Source: Schaalia sp. lx-260 (GTDB lineage Bacteria > Actinomycetota > Actinomycetes > Actinomycetales > Actinomycetaceae). Taken from it: a DNA stretch of 64,000 nucleotides. The translations under genes were made by a program, and so were the position numbers. The notes under the pieces were generated by a model. The model was given only the letters and a program-made list of their open reading frames with translations, was not told the origin of the DNA and searched no databases. Where the stretch lies: the NCBI RefSeq assembly GCF_021083645.1, contig NZ_JAJNRQ010000002.1:310001-374000 (forward strand), read 5' to 3'. The first letter of the stretch is position 1. Every line of letters starts with the position of its first letter. Shown piece by piece: positions 38,399 to 46,628 of the stretch.

Positions 38399-39418
38399 CT
38401 AGCAGTCAATGGAGTAAAGAACTTCCGCACGATCATCTACGAATCCTAAGCGTTCATACATTTCGTGCGCGTGATTTGCTGATTTTGTATCAACGTCTAA
38501 ACCAATACGTGATACCCCTGTACGGGCGGCTGAAGCAATTGCTACATTCAATAGTTGCGTTGCTAAATGGTGGCCTCTGTGTTCTCTGCGTACTCCAAGC
38601 AATTCAACATATGCTTCTGGGCGGCCTGTAGCTACCCAGCTTTCGGCAGGTCGTCCCACTAAACAGTAGGCAACGATTTCTCCCGATTTATCTGTGAGGA
38701 CACTTGACCAACGATCATCTACTGTGGACATTGCTTCATTCCACCATCGTCCGCGAAGCGGTGTGCCATAGTGATCGAGGAATACTTCCATATGCGCGCC
38801 ACGCACAATACGACGATCAACCTGATCCCATTTACGTAGCGTGTATTCAGAACTGATATGAGGAGCTTCCTCTGATCCTTCAAGTTCACGGTACATGACT
38901 TGGAAACTACGTTTTGCTGAAAAACCTGCTGCAATACACAGGCGACGACGATCGGTCATATGTGAATCAACAAAGTTCACAATTGAGGCGGGCCGAGTGC
39001 AGTCTGCCCCAAAGGTATCAACGAGCATTTGGCGGGCACGACCGTCCTGCCAGTACAGTAAGGAACGGCCTATTCCCCGTCCTCGCCACTGCGGATCAAC
39101 TACTGCTTCGATATTGGCCATGGCGCTTTCTTGAACATCGCGCATAACACGAACGCTGGCAAAAGCAGCTATTTTTCTATCGGGGTCAAGTCCAACAATC
39201 GTGTCGATCACATCACGCCCACGGGGACCTTCAAGCATATCTGCAATTTCCATTGCAGAGGTACGATAAATAGCTTGATCTATTGCTTCTGTACGCACGC
39301 ATAAGTCGTAAATTCCCGGCGCATCTGAGGCAATCAGGGGCCTCCAGCGTAGACCAAGATGGGCACCGGGATAAGGTACAGAAACCGGTGCATTAATCCG
39401 GTCAGCAAGCCCTTTCAT
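38399..39418 (-). CDS. Two-domain GNAT-family N-acetyltransferase
   Basis: A 339-residue protein with two GNAT domains. In the first, VVDPQWRGRGIGRSLLYWQ is a good acetyl-CoA loop (RGRGIGRS). In the second, GVRREHRGHHLATQLLNVAIASA and ANHAHEMYERLGFVDD are typical. It is a divergent tandem paralogue of the gene just downstream. The architecture is MshD-like; whether it makes mycothiol is unknown. The ATG at 39418 has AGGAAAG six bases upstream. Confidence 0.78.
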   Translation of the reverse strand: MKGLADRINAPVSVPYPGAHLGLRWRPLIASDAPGIYDLCVRTEAIDQAIYRTSAMEIADMLEGPRGRDVIDTIVGLDPDRKIAAFASVRVMRDVQESAMANIEAVVDPQWRGRGIGRSLLYWQDGRARQMLVDTFGADCTRPASIVNFVDSHMTDRRRLCIAAGFSAKRSFQVMYRELEGSEEAPHISSEYTLRKWDQVDRRIVRGAHMEVFLDHYGTPLRGRWWNEAMSTVDDRWSSVLTDKSGEIVAYCLVGRPAESWVATGRPEAYVELLGVRREHRGHHLATQLLNVAIASAARTGVSRIGLDVDTKSANHAHEMYERLGFVDDRAEVLYSIDC

Positions 39419-39548
39419 AAATTCTTTCCTAGCATGTATATACGACTCAAGTCCTATGTCTACTTTACGAAAAATGACACTTTAATGAAATATCAGGGAA
39501 ACGCTCCCAATATATGGCACTCACAGCGCATTGTCGAAAAGAAAGATC

Positions 39549-41657
39549 CTAAGCATCAATGCGTGTACGATCAAGATGCGCAGCTTCATCTACGATGAAA
39601 TCTTTACGCGGCCCCACAACTGAACCCATAAGTAATTCAAATGTGTCCTCAGCCTGTCTGAGGGCTTCTTCATCTGCCAGCGTGATGCGACGCAACGAAC
39701 GATGGGTACGATCCATTGTGGTTTCAGCAAGCTGATCTGCGTCCATTTCGCCTAAGCCTTTGTAACGTTGGATAGGTTCTTTCCATGTGCGCCCAGATTT
39801 ACGTAATGCAGCGAGCTGTCGATGCAATTCATCTTCTGAGTAGGTGTAGATAAGTTCACGAGCTTTACGCCCTTTAGCCATGACCTCAATCCGATGCAAA
39901 GGAGGTACCGCAGCATATACACGACCAGCTTCCACCATGGGCCTCATATAGCGGAAAAATAATGTGAGAAGCAATGTGCGAATATGCGCACCGTCCACAT
40001 CTGCATCCGTCATAAGAATAACTTTGCCGTAACGTGCTTGCATCAGGTCAAATGTGCGTCCGGAGCCTGCACCAATCACTTGAATGATATTGGCGCATTC
40101 AGCATTGGCAAGCATGTCCGCAGTTGAAGCTTTTTGCACATTCAGTATTTTTCCTCGTATGGGGAAAAGAGCCTGAAATTGGCTATTTCGAGCTGCTTTT
40201 GCTGTTCCAAGTGCAGAGTCACCTTCTACAATAAAAAGTTCTGTGTGTTCTACATCTTCCATACGGCAATCAGCAAGTTTTGCCGGTAAAGAGGAAGTTT
40301 CTAATGCATTTTTTCGTCGAGAAATTTCTTTATGAATACGTGCAGATACACGCGCTTTCATTTCACCGACAATTTTTTCAAGAAGCAGTTGTGTTTGTTG
40401 TTTGTCGTCGCGTTTAGTGGAAGCAAATTTTTTGTCAAGCCATTCGGTGACAATTCGTGAAAGAAGTGTACGTATCTGAGGTGTCCCGAGAACTTCCTTT
40501 GTTTGTCCTTCAAACTGAGGTTCAGGGAAACGCACAGTGACCACTGCTGTCATACCGGCTTGAACATCCTCTTTTTCTGGACGACCATCTTTCGCATTCA
40601 CTTTGAGTTTGCGTGCAGATTTATCAACATAAGAACGCAAAACTTTCAAAATTGCTTGTTCAAAACCTGCAACGTGTGTACCGCCTTTCGGAGTAGCAAT
40701 GATATTGACGAAAGATTGAATATGCGTGTCATACCCAATTCCCCAACGTACAGCGCAGTCCACTTCACATACACGCTCAATTTCCTTAGCTTTGAGGTGT
40801 CCAGTATCAGAATCAAGTACCTGCACTGTTTCTGTAAAAGTACCTTGACCGGTAATGTGCCACGTATCAGTTACAGGCCCATCAGAAGCTAACCAATCCA
40901 CGAAATCAACAACTCCTCCATCGAAACGGAAAGTTTCATGGAGGATTTCAGATCCTCGCTCATCCCAACAGTTAATGGTTAGTCCGGGGACAAGGAAAGC
41001 TGTTTGACGTGCCCGTGACAGTAGGTTTTCCCACGAAAATCCCTCAGTCGAAGGAAATATTTGAAAATCTGCCCAAAAGCGGACACGCGTTCCGGTGACG
41101 TTTTTCTTTACTTTTCCTACAGTTTTTAATGCAGATGAGTCTGTAAAAGGCGTAAAAGGAGAATTCGGCGTACGACTACGAGAATCATCAAATTCACCTG
41201 GTTCGCCTCGACGAAAGCACATACGATGGGTTTTGCCTGATCGATCAACTTCAACATCAACGCGCGCTGATAAGGCGTTTACTACTGATGCGCCTACACC
41301 ATGTAAACCGCCGGATGCAGCATATGAGCCATTACCAAATTTTCCACCAGCATGGAGTTTTGTGTACACGACTTCTACACCTGAAAGCCCTATTCCTGGC
41401 ACATCGTCAACAGGAATACCACGGCCATTATCTGACACGGAGGCCGAATGATCCGGATGCAAACGGATATCAATTTCGGTGCAATGACCTTCGAGTGCCT
41501 CATCAACAGAATTATCAATAATTTCCCACAAGCAGTGCATAAGGCCACGATGATCTGTTGATCCAATGTACATGCCGGGACGTTTGCGGACGGCTTCCAA
41601 CCCTTCAAGGACAGAAAGATGCCGCGCACTATAGTCAGATGAAGCTGAAGAAGTCAC
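39549..41657 (-). CDS. parE: DNA topoisomerase IV subunit B
   Basis: A 702-residue GyrB/ParE subunit. The GHKL ATPase shows EIIDNSVDEALEGH, DNGRGIPV and GGLHGVGASVVNALS; the TOPRIM part shows FIVEGDSALGTAK and MTDADVDGAHIRTLLL. It lacks the extra insert of Gram-negative GyrB. Location beside sigA, as in Streptomyces parE, and separation from any gyrA support ParE. With ParC it should decatenate sister chromosomes. It is divergent from the DUF7455 gene. Confidence 0.92.
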   Translation of the reverse strand: MTSSASSDYSARHLSVLEGLEAVRKRPGMYIGSTDHRGLMHCLWEIIDNSVDEALEGHCTEIDIRLHPDHSASVSDNGRGIPVDDVPGIGLSGVEVVYTKLHAGGKFGNGSYAASGGLHGVGASVVNALSARVDVEVDRSGKTHRMCFRRGEPGEFDDSRSRTPNSPFTPFTDSSALKTVGKVKKNVTGTRVRFWADFQIFPSTEGFSWENLLSRARQTAFLVPGLTINCWDERGSEILHETFRFDGGVVDFVDWLASDGPVTDTWHITGQGTFTETVQVLDSDTGHLKAKEIERVCEVDCAVRWGIGYDTHIQSFVNIIATPKGGTHVAGFEQAILKVLRSYVDKSARKLKVNAKDGRPEKEDVQAGMTAVVTVRFPEPQFEGQTKEVLGTPQIRTLLSRIVTEWLDKKFASTKRDDKQQTQLLLEKIVGEMKARVSARIHKEISRRKNALETSSLPAKLADCRMEDVEHTELFIVEGDSALGTAKAARNSQFQALFPIRGKILNVQKASTADMLANAECANIIQVIGAGSGRTFDLMQARYGKVILMTDADVDGAHIRTLLLTLFFRYMRPMVEAGRVYAAVPPLHRIEVMAKGRKARELIYTYSEDELHRQLAALRKSGRTWKEPIQRYKGLGEMDADQLAETTMDRTHRSLRRITLADEEALRQAEDTFELLMGSVVGPRKDFIVDEAAHLDRTRIDA

Positions 41658-41825
41658 TAGGTCATCTTAAAGAAGAAGCACTTCATTTGCTGTCTGCCCC
41701 GCCGCTTGCCCTCGTCTTCACGAAAGTGAAGGTATTTTTCCCTATATTTCTATACTTAACTTCGCTTGTGGCGAACTTCAGTGGACAAACGCGCATTTTT
41801 AGTCGAGTCATGGTGGGATGGAGTC

Positions 41826-42068
41826 ATGGAAACAACATCTACTCTTGACCACAACACACGCACAACACCTGTCCTTACTGCGGCAGACCGTTGTGACTTG
41901 TGTGGTGCGCGGGCGTGGGTGCGTGCCACTATGAAAAATGGTTCTCTTTTATTCTGCGCACACCATGTACGTGGTCATGTGGATGCTTTGCGGGAAAAAG
42001 CTATAGAACTCATTGATGAACGGTATATTCTTTTCAGCGAAGAAGGCTCTGTCACTCCGCTTATGTAA
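41826..42068 (+). CDS. DUF7455 family small zinc-finger-like protein
   Basis: An 80-residue protein of the DUF7455 family, found between parE and sigA in many actinobacteria. LTAADRCDLCGARAWVRATM and LLFCAHHVRGH form a probable CxxC...CxHH zinc site. Function is unknown. The ATG at 41826 is chosen at the point where family similarity begins; GGAG lies just upstream. Confidence 0.85.
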   Translation: METTSTLDHNTRTTPVLTAADRCDLCGARAWVRATMKNGSLLFCAHHVRGHVDALREKAIELIDERYILFSEEGSVTPLM

Positions 42069-42150
42069 ATTTGGTTTTCGGTGGCCATCGGCGCATTATC
42101 TCTATTAGAGTAGTGTTGTATACGCATACGGTACATAAAAGGAGTCCCCA

Positions 42151-42597
42151 ATGAGTATGCCTCCGACGGCATTGGAATCCACTCAATTTCCTGCGCTTTC
42201 ACAAGAACGCATTATTCAACTTTTTAAGCAAAAGAATTGGCGTTACTACATCGATAATGAAGGCGACCTCGGCGGCATGTGGGAGGACAATACTTTCCAT
42301 TTCATGTTACGTGGCGAAAAAAAAGAAATTCTTGTGGTTTCAGGTCGCTGGCATAACAACTGCCCTTTTGAAAAACTGGAACAAATCCGTGAGCTCATTA
42401 TTAATTGGCATCGCGGGAAACTGTGGCCCAAATGCTATCACCGTATTGATGACGAAGGCCGTATTCGCTTATACACTGAAGTTTCTGTTGATTATGAGCA
42501 CGGACTCACCGATAAGCAACTAGAGCAGCATATTGACTGCGCTCTGGGAACTTCCGGTCAATTTTTCTCAATGCTCGATGAAGAATTGGTTTCCTGA
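42151..42597 (+). CDS. YbjN domain-containing protein (first of two)
   Basis: A 148-residue protein of the YbjN family (type III secretion chaperone-like fold). It contains LSQERIIQLFKQKNWRYYIDNEGDLGGMWEDNTFHFML and LINWHRGKLWPKCYHRIDDEGRIRLYTEVSVDYEHGLTDKQLEQHIDCAL. AAGGAG lies upstream of the ATG. It is followed 38 bases later by a paralogue, about 45 % identical by eye in the shared core. Function in actinobacteria is unknown. Confidence 0.85.
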   Translation: MSMPPTALESTQFPALSQERIIQLFKQKNWRYYIDNEGDLGGMWEDNTFHFMLRGEKKEILVVSGRWHNNCPFEKLEQIRELIINWHRGKLWPKCYHRIDDEGRIRLYTEVSVDYEHGLTDKQLEQHIDCALGTSGQFFSMLDEELVS

Positions 42598-42635
42598 AGT
42601 ACCTTAAGCCTTTGCCCACGAAGAAAGGACTGACG

Positions 42636-43199
42636 ATGGGTTTCTTTTCCCGCTTACTGGGTCACGATCATGAGGATGATCCTGATCTTTCAAGCGCTCA
42701 CGATGCTACTGTTCCTGCTACTCAGGCTCCTACCAGTGAACTCCTGCCAACGCCCACACTTGAGCCAATCTCTCAAGAACGCCTTATCACACTTTTTGAC
42801 AAAGAAGAATGGCACTATGAGATTGATGCTGATGGTGATTTAGGAGGCCGTTGGGATAACGGTATTTTCTATTTTCTTTTCGCCGGCAACGAAAAAGAAA
42901 TTCTCCACATCAGTTCCCGTATGCGTGAAGAAATCCCTGAAGAATGTGCAGATGATTTCAAGGTCTTTATTGAAGACTGGAATCGTGACAAAATCTGGCC
43001 AAAAGCTTATTACGTCTACACTGACGGCGGCCAATTGCATCTCCACGCTGAAGTAAATGTCGATTATGAGCAGGGTGCAAGTGATTCTCAGATCATGCAG
43101 CATATTCATTGTGCCCTTGGAACTACATTGAGCTTGTATTCAGCAACTATGGAACGCTTTAACATCCCATCTTTGGATGCAGAGGAAAACGACAAGTAG
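42636..43199 (+). CDS. YbjN domain-containing protein (second of two)
   Basis: A 187-residue paralogue of the preceding gene, with an N-terminal extension of about 45 residues (MGFFSRLLGHDHEDDPDL... then Pro/Thr-rich). The core ISQERLITLFDKEEWHYEIDADGDLGGRWD and WNRDKIWPKAYYVYTDGGQLHLHAEVNVDYEQG aligns with the first. The start at 42636 has AAAGGA upstream; a codon 24 bases earlier is less likely. The pair is one transcript ended by a strong hairpin. Confidence 0.85.
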   Translation: MGFFSRLLGHDHEDDPDLSSAHDATVPATQAPTSELLPTPTLEPISQERLITLFDKEEWHYEIDADGDLGGRWDNGIFYFLFAGNEKEILHISSRMREEIPEECADDFKVFIEDWNRDKIWPKAYYVYTDGGQLHLHAEVNVDYEQGASDSQIMQHIHCALGTTLSLYSATMERFNIPSLDAEENDK

Positions 43200-43222
43200 C
43201 TAAATCACGACAGTCCTTTCAC

Positions 43223-43257
43223 AATAGGTAGGCTCTTTGGGAGCCTACCTATTTTCA
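43223..43257 (+). terminator. Terminator of the YbjN pair
   Basis: AATAGGTAGGCTC (43223-43235) pairs perfectly over 13 bp with 43241-43253; the loop is TTTGG and the tail TTCAT. Confidence 0.85.
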
Positions 43258-43324
43258 TATATTCACACCTTCAAGGCTCATCCATTTATTTATCACAGCG
43301 TCAAAGGCTTATCGATACGAAAGT

Positions 43325-43354
43325 GGCTCGGTGAAAAGAATTTCACCGAGCCAG
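43325..43354 (-). terminator. Hairpin downstream of sigA
   Basis: TGGCTCGGTGAAA (43325-43337) pairs perfectly over 13 bp with 43342-43354, with a 4-base loop. On the minus strand it follows sigA by 36 bases; the T tail (CTTT) is short. Confidence 0.75.
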
Positions 43355-43390
43355 TCATCACATGAAAGCTCCCAAAAGAGCCATCACGTG

Positions 43391-44884
43391 TCAGTCAAGG
43401 TAATCACGTAACACTTGGGAACGTGACGGGTGACGTAGCTTCGACATTGTCTTTGATTCAATTTGACGAATACGTTCACGAGTAACGCCATAGACTTTAC
43501 CGATCTCATCTAATGTCTTTGGTTGGCCATCACCTAAACCAAAACGCATAGACACAACGCCGGCTTCACGTTCAGATAACGTATCCAAAACACGATGAAG
43601 CTGTTCTTGAAGCAACGTGAAAGAAACAGCATCAGCAGGAACGATTGCCTCTGAATCTTCAATGAGGTCACCGAATTCTGAATCGCCATCTTCACCAAGT
43701 GGAGTATGCAAAGAAATAGGTTCACGCCCATATTTTTGGACTTCGACAACCTTTTCTGCTGTCATATCTAATTCTTTTGCGAGTTCTTCGGGGGTAGGTT
43801 CACGCCCAAGATCTTGTAGCATCTGACGTTGCACACGAGCCAGTTTGTTAATGACTTCAACCATATGCACAGGAATACGAATGGTTCGTGCCTGATCCGC
43901 CATTGCGCGTGTAATCGCTTGACGAATCCACCATGTTGCATAGGTGGAGAATTTATAGCCCTTCGTGTAATCGAATTTTTCAACCGCACGAATAAGGCCT
44001 AAATTTCCTTCCTGAATCAAATCAAGAAATTGCATACCGCGACCGGTATAGCGTTTAGCTAACGAAACCACCAGACGTAAGTTAGCTTCGAGCAAATGAT
44101 TCTTTGCCTGCTGACCATCTTGAGCAAGGAAGTGCAATTCTCGTCGTTCTTTCGAGGACATTTCATCAGAGAAATTCTTCAAACGGTACTCAGCATAAAG
44201 CCCCGCCTCAATGCGACGAGCAAGATCAACTTCCTGTTCCGCGTTGAGCAGCGAAACTTTACCAATCTGTTTGAGGTAGTCCTTAACAGGGTCAGCTGTG
44301 GCCCCAGCAACCGTTACCTGTTGAACGGGTTCATCCGTATCATCCGAATCCGAGACGACAAAACCGCCCTTTACTTGGATACCTTCGGATGTACGTTCAC
44401 GTAGCTGAGCACCCTCACGCGTTGCGTTATCAGCATCTGAATCAGAGTCTTCATCATCTTCGTCGTCAGTGTCGAGGTCTGAATCATCAACGTCAATATC
44501 TTCATCAGTGATATCAATATCGACATCCTCAACGTGCACATCAATTTCGTCAGCATCAAGGGTAATATCATCCTGAACATCAACTTCTTGTGTTTCATCA
44601 GGAGTAGTAGCTTCTTGAGCTGCAGAAGTCTTTACTTCAGAAGACTTCTTACGCGCCGAAGACGACTTTTTTCGTGAAGTCACTGTGGTTTGAGAATCTT
44701 GTTCAGCAAGCTCATCAGTACTGGCAGTTTCAGCCTTTACTTTCTTCGTAGCCTTTTTCTTTGCAGAAGTCGCCTGAGTCGTAGCTTTTTTTGTCGACTT
44801 TGCAGCAGAAGCCTTACGAACGGGAGCAGATCCAGCCTTATCAGACGTACTCGAAGCAGCAGCAGCGGCCTTGGTTGTGCTCAC
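43391..44884 (-). CDS. sigA: Principal RNA polymerase sigma factor
   Basis: A 497-residue group 1 sigma-70 factor (HrdB/SigA). Region 1.2 begins at [18 protein letters not shown]; region 2 has [57 protein letters not shown]; region 4 has [30 protein letters not shown]. The first 190 residues are a Lys/Ala-rich stretch followed by a very acidic Asp/Glu stretch, in place of a classical region 1.1. Start is GTG at 44884 behind GAAAGGG; an in-frame GTG 15 bases earlier is less likely. Confidence 0.96.
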   Translation of the reverse strand: MSTTKAAAAASSTSDKAGSAPVRKASAAKSTKKATTQATSAKKKATKKVKAETASTDELAEQDSQTTVTSRKKSSSARKKSSEVKTSAAQEATTPDETQEVDVQDDITLDADEIDVHVEDVDIDITDEDIDVDDSDLDTDDEDDEDSDSDADNATREGAQLRERTSEGIQVKGGFVVSDSDDTDEPVQQVTVAGATADPVKDYLKQIGKVSLLNAEQEVDLARRIEAGLYAEYRLKNFSDEMSSKERRELHFLAQDGQQAKNHLLEANLRLVVSLAKRYTGRGMQFLDLIQEGNLGLIRAVEKFDYTKGYKFSTYATWWIRQAITRAMADQARTIRIPVHMVEVINKLARVQRQMLQDLGREPTPEELAKELDMTAEKVVEVQKYGREPISLHTPLGEDGDSEFGDLIEDSEAIVPADAVSFTLLQEQLHRVLDTLSEREAGVVSMRFGLGDGQPKTLDEIGKVYGVTRERIRQIESKTMSKLRHPSRSQVLRDYLD

Positions 44885-45036
44885 ACGGAACCCTTTCACG
44901 GCAGATAGGAAAAGCCAGCCGAAAAAACACTTCCGACGGCGCGACGCATACCATTATAATCAACCTGACTCATTCTGCCTTTTGATAATCCTTCCTTGCG
45001 ATGTGGGATCAGTCGCGGTATATGACTTTACGCAAC

Positions 45037-45042
45037 TAAACT
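45037..45042 (+). promoter_or_regulatory. Candidate -10 element (leaderless) of the polyprenyl synthase gene
   Basis: TAAACT ending six bases before ATG at 45049; no Shine-Dalgarno is present. Confidence 0.4.
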
Positions 45043-45048
45043 GCACCT

Positions 45049-46131
45049 ATGACACCTCTGGGCGAACGCATTCCCCGACTGCGCACACTGATCGATACGT
45101 CAACGCACGAAGCGCTCACACGCGCATTCCAACTATCACAGGTCAGCAACCACACGCAGGACCTACAAGATGCCGCTTACGCTCAAGTGACATCTGGTAA
45201 ACGATTCCGCGGAATCCTTGCCATGCTAGGCGCAGAATACATACGTCCTCACAGCACAGCTACGGTAAGCCTGGCAGCAGGACTTGAACTTTACCAAGCT
45301 AGTGCTTTAGCACATGACGATTTAATTGACCATGCAGCAACTCGTCGCGCAAACCCTACCCCACATATACGATTCCGCGATATACATATCCAGAACACCT
45401 GGTCAGGAAATGCCGCAGACTTCGGTGCCGCCGCAGCTATCCTCCTTGGCGATTTCCTTTTTTCTGCCGCAGAAATCGCACTTTCCGATCAATGTGCTCT
45501 CCTCACTGAACAGACAGCACAACGTCTCATGCAGCGCTACGCCATGATGCACGCACAAGTAGCTATCGGACAATATTTAGATATACGCGCAGAACATCTC
45601 CCTTTGGATTCACAGGTGAGTGATGCCATTGTTTTATCGGATATTCTTCAGGTTGCACGTTACAAATCTGCTCTTTATTCGGTTGTTCATCCCTTTATCT
45701 TGGGTGCGATATCCGCCGAGGCCACAGAAGAACTGATAACTCAGCTAGAACACATTTTGCTACCCTGGGGTTTAGCTTTCCAACTACGTGACGACGACCT
45801 CGGAGTTTTCGGTGATCCCTGCCGCACAGGAAAACCCTCAGGAGACGACCTGCGCGAAGGAAAACGCACAGCTCTCCTTGCCCTCACATGGCACAAGGCC
45901 AGCTATAGTGAACGTGAACTTTTGTGCACCGTACTAGGAAATGCGGATGCAGATGATGACGCGCTTGCCCAAGCCGCGCACATCATCGACATTCACGGAC
46001 GAAAACCACATGAAGCACTCATCACTCAGCTTGTCGATGAAGGTCATGCACATATGGCTTCCCTACCACACGAAAGAAATGAGGATATCCTCAGCGGTAT
46101 CGCACAGATACTCACCGAACGCAGTGCCTAA
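45049..46131 (+). CDS. Polyprenyl (geranylgeranyl-type) diphosphate synthase
   Basis: A 360-residue trans-isoprenyl diphosphate synthase. The first Asp-rich motif is HDDLIDHAATRR (DDxxD), and the second is LRDDDLGVFGD. VTSGKRFRGILAMLGAEY is the substrate-binding GKRxR region. It is syntenic with idsA2 (Rv2173). It would extend C5 units from the Dxs pathway into a chain for carotenoid, quinone or carrier lipids; chain length cannot be read reliably. A 16-bp tandem duplication covers the stop codon. Likely leaderless. Confidence 0.9.
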   Translation: MTPLGERIPRLRTLIDTSTHEALTRAFQLSQVSNHTQDLQDAAYAQVTSGKRFRGILAMLGAEYIRPHSTATVSLAAGLELYQASALAHDDLIDHAATRRANPTPHIRFRDIHIQNTWSGNAADFGAAAAILLGDFLFSAAEIALSDQCALLTEQTAQRLMQRYAMMHAQVAIGQYLDIRAEHLPLDSQVSDAIVLSDILQVARYKSALYSVVHPFILGAISAEATEELITQLEHILLPWGLAFQLRDDDLGVFGDPCRTGKPSGDDLREGKRTALLALTWHKASYSERELLCTVLGNADADDDALAQAAHIIDIHGRKPHEALITQLVDEGHAHMASLPHERNEDILSGIAQILTERSA

Positions 46132-46151
46132 TACACGCAGTGCCTAATACA
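46120..46151 (+). repeat. 16-bp tandem repeat across the stop codon of the polyprenyl synthase
   Basis: CGCAGTGCCTAATACA occurs twice in direct succession (46120-46135 and 46136-46151). The first copy includes the gene's TAA at 46129-46131. Confidence 0.95.
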
Positions 46152-46184
46152 CACAGCACGCTCATCCTCTTGCTTCAGGGCTAC

Positions 46185-46535
46185 TCACAGAGCCAAGGCA
46201 CTCGCAATCGCATTCACACGGTGATGCCGCCCTTCACGCAAAGCACTCATGGGTGTTTGCCCTAATTCATCATCCACGCGATACAACCATTCCAAAGACT
46301 CTTGAGGACTAAAACCGCCATCTGCAAGCAAAGTTAAAGTACCCGGCAAATTATATAAAAGCTCCCACCCGTATTCACCGAGTACAAGCATATCTGCCGG
46401 AATCGCTTGTTTTCCTGAAGTATCCTTCACACACAACACCAAGTGATCGCGAACGAACTGCTTAATTTTTCGCGCTTCTACGCCCAGACGACGAGCAGCC
46501 TCATCTACAGATAAAAACTCAATAGTTTCGCACAT
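46185..46535 (-). CDS. Rv2175c-family DNA-binding protein
   Basis: A 116-residue winged-helix protein. The N-terminus FLSVDEAARRLGVEARKIKQFVRDHLVL is a MerR/excisionase-like HTH, and the C-terminal half LADGGFSPQESLEWLYRVDDELGQTPMSALREGRHHRV matches the Rv2175c family. In M. tuberculosis Rv2175c is a substrate of PknL, its divergent neighbour, and phosphorylation blocks DNA binding. The same divergent arrangement with pknL is kept here, so the same regulation is plausible. Confidence 0.88.
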   Translation of the reverse strand: MCETIEFLSVDEAARRLGVEARKIKQFVRDHLVLCVKDTSGKQAIPADMLVLGEYGWELLYNLPGTLTLLADGGFSPQESLEWLYRVDDELGQTPMSALREGRHHRVNAIASALAL

Positions 46536-46616
46536 AGGACACAGCCTAATAGCTCAAAGATATTCCTGCCTGTGACCACACCGTCTTTTATTCAGCACAC
46601 TGACACAAAACTCCCG

Positions 46617-46622
46617 TAGAAT
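46617..46622 (+). promoter_or_regulatory. Candidate -10 element (leaderless) of pknL
   Basis: TAGAAT followed by six bases and GTG at 46629, with no ribosome binding site. Confidence 0.45.
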
Positions 46623-46628
46623 CCGACC

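Noticed and set aside
40503-40892. Plus-strand frame of 129 codons
   Set aside because: Antisense shadow inside parE.
46120-46151. CRISPR-like repeats
   Set aside because: The window has only this one short tandem duplication; no spaced repeat array was seen anywhere.
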